Of a DNA stretch of 64,000 nt, positions 58,051-64,000 are shown piece after piece (within the stretch, counting starts at the first letter, position 1; each line of letters starts with the position of its first letter). The notes under the pieces are model-generated. The model did not search any database. It saw only the letters and a list, made by a program, of their open reading frames with translations, and was not told the DNA's origin. Source of the DNA: Archivesica marissinica (taxonomy: Eukaryota > Mollusca > Bivalvia > Venerida > Vesicomyidae); contig CM026386.1 in the NCBI GenBank assembly GCA_014843695.1, positions 84,309,791-84,373,790 on the forward strand. The letters are read 5' to 3'. The position numbers and the translations under genes were made by a program.

Positions 58051-58505
58051 GTACCAGGATGTCTTAGTTCATGTGTTTGGAGGTTAACTTATGTATCGTA
58101 CACTTTGCTGCACACTGTTCCAGGATGTCTTAGTTCATGTGTTTGTAGGTTAACTTATGCATTGTACACTTTGCTGCACACTGTACCAGGATGTCTTAGT
58201 TCATGTGTTTGGAGGTTAACTTATGTATCGTACACTTTGCTGCACACTGTACCAGGATGTCTTAGTTCATGTGTTTGGAGATTAACTTATGTATCGTACA
58301 CTTTGCTGCACACTGTACCAGGATGTCTTAGTTCATGTGTTTGGAGGTTAACTTATGTATTGTACACTTTGCTGCACACTGTACCAGGATGTCTTAGTTC
58401 ATGTGTTTGGAGGTTAACTTATGTATCGTACACTTTACTGTACCAGGATGTCTTAGTTCATGTGTTTGGAGATTAACTTATGTATCGTACACTTTGCTGC
58501 ACACT
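58051..58505 (-). repeat. 66-bp minisatellite derived from a zinc finger
   Basis: Units start at 58051, 58117, 58183, 58249, 58315, 58381 and 58440 with 66-bp spacing (one is 59 bp after a 7-bp loss). Read on the minus strand each gives VCSKVYDT, a TAA, then VNLQTHELRHPGT. The adjoining unit at 58506-58571 is the last functional finger of the zinc-finger gene. Confidence 0.95.
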
Positions 58506-61500
58506 GTACCAGGATGTCTTAGTTCATGTCTCTGCAGATTTTCTAACAGATCGTACACCTTGCCACACACTGTACAGGTGAATGTATCATCACAGTTCTT
58601 ATGTTTCTGTAAATGATGATATAGGTCGTACTGACGTTTAAATGTGTCATTGCATACCTTGCATGTAAACTTGCGCTCTCCAGAGTGGACCGGTTTATGT
58701 TGGTTTAGGTGGTACTTTCGTCGGAATTTTTTACCACAAATGTCACAAGCATGGGGTCTTTCATCAGTATGTATCATAATGTGCTCAACTAGGTCTGACT
58801 TCCGGTGAAAAGCTCTTGTACATTGGGAGCACCTGTAAATAAAGATCACTACCAAATCTTCAACCCATTAGTTAACTCTTACAATCAATATATATCAGAC
58901 ATGGTAATGCAGTGACTTTGCAGTCCATGTTCTAAATTACCTTAATGCCTCAGAAACACATGGAGGTACATTCACTGTTTTGTAAGAATGTTTATGTCGG
59001 TATGTGTCAACATGTGAAAATTATGTCTCCTCTATCTGTTTTGTTCTCCAGCGTATGTCTTATAGTTTATGTTGGCTTAAGTCAACTTGCTAGTTCTTAC
59101 GATGTCCAACGACATATCTCGCCTGTCATTGCAGAGAAATATTTATATTGTGTACCGGTAACAGTCTTTGTAGGTTAAAATACTTGTTACATCTATCAGT
59201 GGGGAATTTGGAATGTTATTTTCCAGTGTGTATGCAAATGTTCAGGGTTCATTCTAGGTCAGAATTTTTGGGAGAAGTGAGAAAGCATGTGATCGCTTCC
59301 TTAAATGGTGTTCTTTAATATACTTCTGCAAAATAGGATTAAAATGCACAGTACAAGCATTAAATACAACATTTGAATAGAATTTATTTTTTATATAATA
59401 CGTGAAAAATTGATGTGCATATGTTAACAATGTCAATCACATCGATAAATGCATCCTCGTCACTGACAACTGACTGATTCAAACATTTTTTCAACTGTAT
59501 GATATATTCGTATGGTTTGCACATGAAAGCTAATTGTCATGTAGGGATTTCTCTATAGCCTCTAATGACATTTTTAGCCCCGCCCGTTTGCCCTTTATGC
59601 CCGCCCTTTTGCCCGATTTGTTCCGCCCTGCTGCCCAAACTAGAACCACGACTCTTTGATCATGCTTAATTAGCTGTCAATCATCGTAAGGTAGGTTAAC
59701 GGTTAGCCGATACGTGTGATCTGTTTAATTTATCAATAATTAGTATAATACACAACAGCTGGGGGCATAATTATGCCGATACCGTAAGAAATTGATTTAT
59801 CAATGGATTAGTTGGTGCTAATTGGATGACTGCAACTGATAAAAAAAAGAAGAAGTAGGGCCTATGATTGTAACACCTAGTATTTCGAGAATTAGTTTTA
59901 ACGTAATTACCATTGAATGTAGACATATTCAAAACGTAGATGCAAGACATGTTACTTAAAATAGAACTGGTTTCGCGCATTTCCGCCCTTTTCCGTTAGT
60001 CAATTGAACTACACGATCCGAAAAGTCCCAAAAGTTACCTCATTTACGATCGGAACGAACCGTGCTGAGTGCGCGTTATTTCAAAGGAAAATAGACTGAC
60101 AAGGGAAACAACTCATTTTGCGACATTCACCTTAGACCACTTTACGTAAGTTTTCTATTTGGTGAATTTGAAGAAAAAAACGATCCGAAAATGACATTTT
60201 TGGACAAGGGTACCAACGTTAAAGTGCTAGAAAAAGATATAAAGAACAAGTGGAGGTGGGAATGGTTGGAAGAAATCGACGAATCCGGTCAAAAGTATGA
60301 GAAATGGTTGAAAAAACCGGACATACACAGGGTTTGTGTTCCATGCGGAAAGACAATCAGTTACAAGTCATCCGGGGAAAAAGCAGTCAAAAGTCATTCC
60401 ACTGACAATATGCACAAGAGGAATGTAGAGATTATCAAAACAAACCAGGTACAGTTAATTATGGGACATAGTGCTATTTACAGTACGAACAGAATTATTT
60501 GGGATTTCCGAAATGGACTATTTATACAAGCTTCATCATATTGATTTCGTTCTGAATTGTGCTTTTCAAACACGCTTTCAATTTAGCCATTGGGCAACTC
60601 AAACTTGACGTTTTACAGCAAATTACTTTAGCACTTGAGCAAACATTCTATCAGGTTTGATCTGAAAACTCTTGTTAAAATCAGCAGCCTCGCATAATAA
60701 AGAATGTAGTTATAATAAAATACATGTTTTAATGTTTTCTTGGTGGGGGTGGGGTGACGGCTCCGCCGCGCCCTCTTGCGGCTAAAAATCCACCCTGCCC
60801 CTTTTCTGGCCCACCATGCCCCTTTTCTGACCCACCCTGCCCTTTTTACCACTCTAGAATAAACCCTATCATGGTTGCCATTATCAAATTTTGGATTCTG
60901 CATTTCTAAACCAAATGTTTTAAACACATTTTGGAACTATGCAGCAACTTACTTGCCATGGCAAGCGGATTCTGTATGTTGATTAGGTCAACAATTAATT
61001 GTGAGGTCTCCAAGTCTTGCAGAGTTAATAATGGTGCAGATCAACTTACTAGTGAGGTCCATCAAAGTGATATTTGACAATCATTCTCAATATGTCTGCT
61101 AAATATTCTGTTGGTGTAGGTCAACTTACTTGTGAGGTCTATCATTGAGATATCTGGTCTGTCGTTCCCCGGAGTGGGCACGTTCATGCTGGTGTAGATG
61201 ACTACTTCTTTTGAATGTCTTATTGCACAAGGCACATGTCCACAGTCTCACACCTGCAGGTAAACAAAACGATCAGTGAAAGAAATGCATCAAACTACAT
61301 ACATGTATGTGCCGTTTCATACTTCATCAAATGTATTCCATTGTTATACTACAGTAGAATATAGATTGCGAGTTATTTATGTTGCCATTATTAAGCAATT
61401 TTAGAACTGTCTGCCCTTTTCCCGTACATATACACAAATGTATATAAGAATTCGCGCATCAGATATTATCGAAAATTATACGGAACTCCCGATAAATTTA

Positions 61501-62691
61501 GAAATCCCGTTAATTTCATAATGCTGCTTTGGTCCAAAATTTAGGGGGAATTCACTTCCCCCTCCCTCCAATTTAGGGAAAAGTGAAGGGAACTCAGGGG
61601 GAAGTGTGAAATGTACAATTGTTTATAAATGTGTATACAGGTTTTCAATTGCCAAATAAAACAAGTGAATGACTTGTATCACATCGTGTCTAACATTGTT
61701 ATATCCATAATAATGATAATAGCCAAATTAAAGCTATGATTGGACGAACATATTTGGATAATTTTCAGTAAATATTCTTTTTTTGTAATTTGCGACTTCA
61801 ATCGTGAATATTACCATAAACAAAACCTTTGTGATTAATACTCAATCTATAGAAGTCTGGAGAATTGCTAAGAACTTTGCATTAGTGGAATAAGATAAAA
61901 CGTTGAAGATCACCTGATGGGGAATCAAAGTATTTATTACCTGTGTGGGTCAACAGATGCTGGTTCAGGTCACCGAATCGTTTAAATCGTGCTTCACATT
62001 GTGTACATGGGAATTTGTAGTCCATGGAATGTGAAACCAGATGGCCGTTAAGTAAACCTTTCTTCTCAAACATACGAGGGCAGTGAGGGCACTTAAGAAT
62101 ACAAGGGCTCGACAAATCCGGGTGTTGCTTCATATGTTGAAACAAACTGTTCTTGCTGGGAAATATTTGAACACAGAAGTAACATGTCAATATATCGCTA
62201 CCAGCCATACATGCATCTCCGACTTCTATTTCACTGTTAGATACTAGATGGCCTAAGCACTTTGTTCCGTTTGTGTTACTACAATCCTCACTAATTAAAG
62301 CATTTTCCCTGTCGCCACTTAGTTCACTTTTTCCGTCACCAAATAGACCACTTTGTATGTCACCATTTATGTAACTTTTTCCGTCACCAATTAGATCACT
62401 TTGTCCATTACCAATTAGATCACATTTACTGTTTGTCGATGATTCCCTATCTGTCACATTGGAATAGTCAACCTTTGATTCAAATGTCTCAATATCTCCT
62501 GTTTTATTTCTGACCCATGTGTGAGCACCCGAAGACGAATAATTAATTTCATTATTTAAAGTTAATGCTGATTCCAAATCTTTAGATTCGTCCTTGCCCA
62601 AAGCACATGAGTGATTGTGTCGTTTCTGTGGTATTCTTGACTTTCTCTTCGATACTTTACGTACTTCATCTCCAATGATAGAATTAGACAT
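58478..62691 (-). CDS. C2H2 zinc-finger protein, three coding exons
   Basis: Exons on the minus strand: 62691-61941, 61253-61130 and 58832-58478; junction phases agree (G|GT and AA|G) and donors are GTAATA and GTAAGT with AG acceptors. The product is 409 residues, probably a nuclear DNA-binding regulator. Residues about 105-150 contain five octapeptide-like repeats (SDLIGDGK type). Eight C2H2 fingers follow: CYFC, CPHC and CTQC in exon 1, CALC in exon 2, CSQC, CDIC, CKVC and CTVC in exon 3, with HSGERK/HTDERP linkers. The stop lies one unit into a minisatellite of degraded last fingers. A possible acceptor at 62729 leaves the frame open upstream, so another 5' exon may exist. The 2.3-kb second intron contains hAT-like debris. 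Confidence 0.85.
58863..59242. other. Intron 2 sequence, nothing recognised
   Basis: Part of the large intron of the zinc-finger gene; open frames here lack motifs. Confidence 0.5.
60191..60447 (+). CDS. BED-like finger exon, hAT type
   Basis: About 85 residues from MTFLDKGTNVKVLEKDIK, rich in Trp/Lys (NKWRWEWLEEIDESG), with a Cys2-His2 finger CVPCGKTISYKSSGEKAVKS followed by HSTDNMH. A GTACAG donor after CCAG at 60446-60452 suggests a spliced first exon of a transposase whose remaining exons are gone. It runs opposite to the host zinc-finger gene. Confidence 0.5.
60459..60530 (+). repeat. Dispersed repeat, copy 2
   Basis: Matches 38415-38513 without the 20-base internal duplication. Confidence 0.85.
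61001..61160. repeat. 80-bp duplication of the exon 2 donor region
   Basis: TCAACTTACT followed by TGTGAGGTCTATCA at 61121 has a diverged copy 80 bases away at 61041 and a weaker one near 60985. The first is the real donor of exon 2; the others are decoys. Confidence 0.7.
61536..61605 (+). repeat. hAT-subterminal-like GGGGGAAGTG repeat in intron 1
   Basis: TTGGTCCAAAATTTAGGG followed by CACTTCCCCCTCCCTCC parallels the minus strand of 57016-57113. Confidence 0.55.
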
Positions 62692-62728
62692 AATGTCAGC
62701 AGCAGTTGCCTTGGAAGATACAAATTTC

Positions 62729-64000
62729 TGAAATTAAAAGTGAAATGAGCATCACATAAGTATATTGTAGGCAATCATCGTCATAATACACGACAGTAGC
62801 CATTTCATTTGGGTCTGATTGTCGCTCACCCATTGCGTTATAATGACATTGATAATTGTAATCCTTCATATCTTAAATAATAAATCTATGTCGTCTTTGT
62901 CAGACAAATAAAATCAACTACATGTATATGATGTAGCAATATTAAAAACAATTGTAGAAGTATTTGCCAGATAGAGCTACATGTATGTACAATCTACCGA
63001 TTAAATAAATATATGTCATCTGGAAGCAAACGACATTCACTGACACTATTTGATAGTATGAATAAAATCAGCAGTATAAATAGTTTACAGCAAATAAAAT
63101 ACATGCCAATTGAACGAATGTAATTAACACATCGTTGGAAATAGTCTATTTTAAAATTTCGAGTCAAGCAGAAAAATGGTAGCACTTTTTATATGTAATT
63201 TACCTAGTTGTCAGATGCATTGGAAGATTTTGTCTAATAGCTAGATCATTGGTCTACAAATCTGGCGGACCAGGATTGAATCCCAATACGAATATTTCCC
63301 CCCCCCCCCAACATTTTTTGAATATTTCATACATTTAATAATTTGTTTATGGAAATCCAGTATACAATCTCTATGAATTAAAAAAAAAATATCTTTATTC
63401 TTTGCAAGGATTTCATAATTCTGCAGTAACAGTATCACATTGAAAACCCTATCTTTTGAAATACATGTATATACATGAGAACATATATAGAGTGGTGGAA
63501 CCTATGCTCGGCGTATTCCTGTGCTCGGCGTATTTTTTCCATTTACATCCGTATTTAAAATATTTAAATAGTTTTAACCTATTTTCTTTGACAGAGGTGA
63601 AGCATGGTTCAATAGCATTCCGTTGTGCGTACCGGTAGCCTAATGCAACTGTCACCTGACTGGTTCAGTAGCCGAATATAAACAGACAATTTATCGGGAA
63701 TTTTTTTTCCACCGAAATGTGCGGTTTATGAGCATTTCGGGTAGCTATCCGGATTGGAAAAAAAAAAGTACAAATAACCAGAAAAAAGTTTCTTATGAGT
63801 TGTAATATTGTTAGTTATTGATGTTACTAAGTCAAAATAATATATTCAACATTTACCCAACAGGTGCCGTTGCGATAGCAGTATTTAGGCGCATGGTTAC
63901 GTAATGAAGCTAAAATGTTCAACAACGATTTTATGACAGTTGTGTTCACGACTTAAGAAAATAATAATATACGGCAAGTGCATTTAACTTTTTTTATAGG
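62729..64000. other. No gene recognised
   Basis: AT-rich upstream region of the zinc-finger gene; its promoter or first exon may be here but no core promoter is evident. Contains a poly-C tract at 63300-63310, a 17-base tandem repeat TGCTCGGCGTATT at 63506-63535, and a tRNA-like scrap at 63230-63285. Confidence 0.45.
63230..63285 (+). repeat. tRNA-like fragment (possible SINE relic)
   Basis: TAGCTAGATCATTGGTC resembles an A box and GGATTGAATCCC a B box at roughly tRNA spacing. No acceptor stem pairing was found, so it is not a functional tRNA. Confidence 0.3.

Larger units (their letters stand above)
59243..60866 (+). mobile_element. Possible hAT-like element in intron 2
   Basis: CAGGGTTCATTCTAG at 59243 and the complement of AGGGTTTATTCTAGAG ending near 60866 form a 14-base inverted match. 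Both ends carry GC-rich subterminal CCGCCCTTTTGCCC-type repeats (59580-59640, 60760-60845). A BED-like finger exon lies inside. No matching 8-bp target duplication is seen, so the boundaries are tentative. Confidence 0.45.

Noticed and set aside
58105..58476. Repetitive plus-strand frame of 123 residues
   Set aside because: It is the antisense reading of the 66-bp minisatellite; openness follows from the repeat period being divisible by three.
1..64000. CRISPR array, bacterial operons or phage genes
   Set aside because: No regularly spaced direct repeats of CRISPR type; introns, LINEs and C2H2 genes show that the DNA is metazoan.

Overview
This is eukaryotic, AT-rich nuclear DNA from an invertebrate animal, most likely a lophotrochozoan such as a bivalve mollusc. 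The basis is the mixture of families seen: GT-AG introns, L1-like, I/Nimb-like and CR1/jockey-like LINEs, a DIRS tyrosine-recombinase retroelement, Polinton/Maverick genes, several Tc1/mariner and hAT elements, a tRNA-derived SINE and a C2H2 zinc-finger gene. The species assignment is inference; the families are read from protein motifs without any database search.

Only one gene looks like an ordinary host gene: a three-exon C2H2 zinc-finger gene on the minus strand (62691 to 58478). Its splice phases agree at both junctions and its eight fingers are in register. A second possible host or multicopy gene is the intron-containing two-finger protein at 1820-3109 (minus). Almost everything else is mobile DNA in various stages of decay.

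Layout: 1-4.1 kb, two-finger protein and a duplicated small exon; 5.0-5.8 kb, LINE 3' fragment (minus); 5.9-10.1 kb, L1-like LINE (plus); 10.2-11.0 kb, DDE_Tnp_4 (Harbinger-like) nuclease remnant; 11.1-13.4 kb, hAT transposase remnant; 15.4-20.2 kb, DIRS element (minus) with gag, RT/RNase H, tyrosine recombinase and characteristic inverted repeats; 20.9-22.1 kb, internally deleted hAT element with perfect 8-bp target duplication; 23.5-25.1 kb, apparently intact Tc1-like element; 25.2-25.7 kb, compact promoter-like unit with a short ORF; 25.8-26.5 kb, hAT fragment; 26.5-33.8 kb, stacked copies of an I/Nimb-like LINE (minus); 34.3-35.85 kb, decayed Tc1 element; 36.3-38.4 kb, unclassified DDE-type transposase-like gene split by a young SINE; 38.9-40.05 kb, Polinton polymerase fragment; 40.1-41.2 kb, jockey/CR1-like LINE; 42.3-51.0 kb, a decayed Polinton with divergent modules (small protein, packaging ATPase and integrase on minus; protein-primed polymerase on plus) and a deleted Tc1 copy between them; 52.0-53.4 kb, mosaic transposon-associated gene; 53.4-54.2 kb, Tc1 remnant; 56.0-56.5 kb, two long foldbacks; 58.0-62.7 kb, the zinc-finger gene with a minisatellite made from its own last finger, and hAT-like debris in its large intron.

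The most interesting points are: the minisatellite descended from a dead zinc finger; the LINE whose ORF1 and ORF2 share one frame and are separated only by a UAG; the SINE whose removal exactly restores the interrupted reading frame; an intron placed inside the P-loop of the Polinton ATPase next to a 17-unit CAG tract; the intact Tc1-like transposase with a 35-residue D-E spacing; and the compact CRE/CCAAT/TATA unit.
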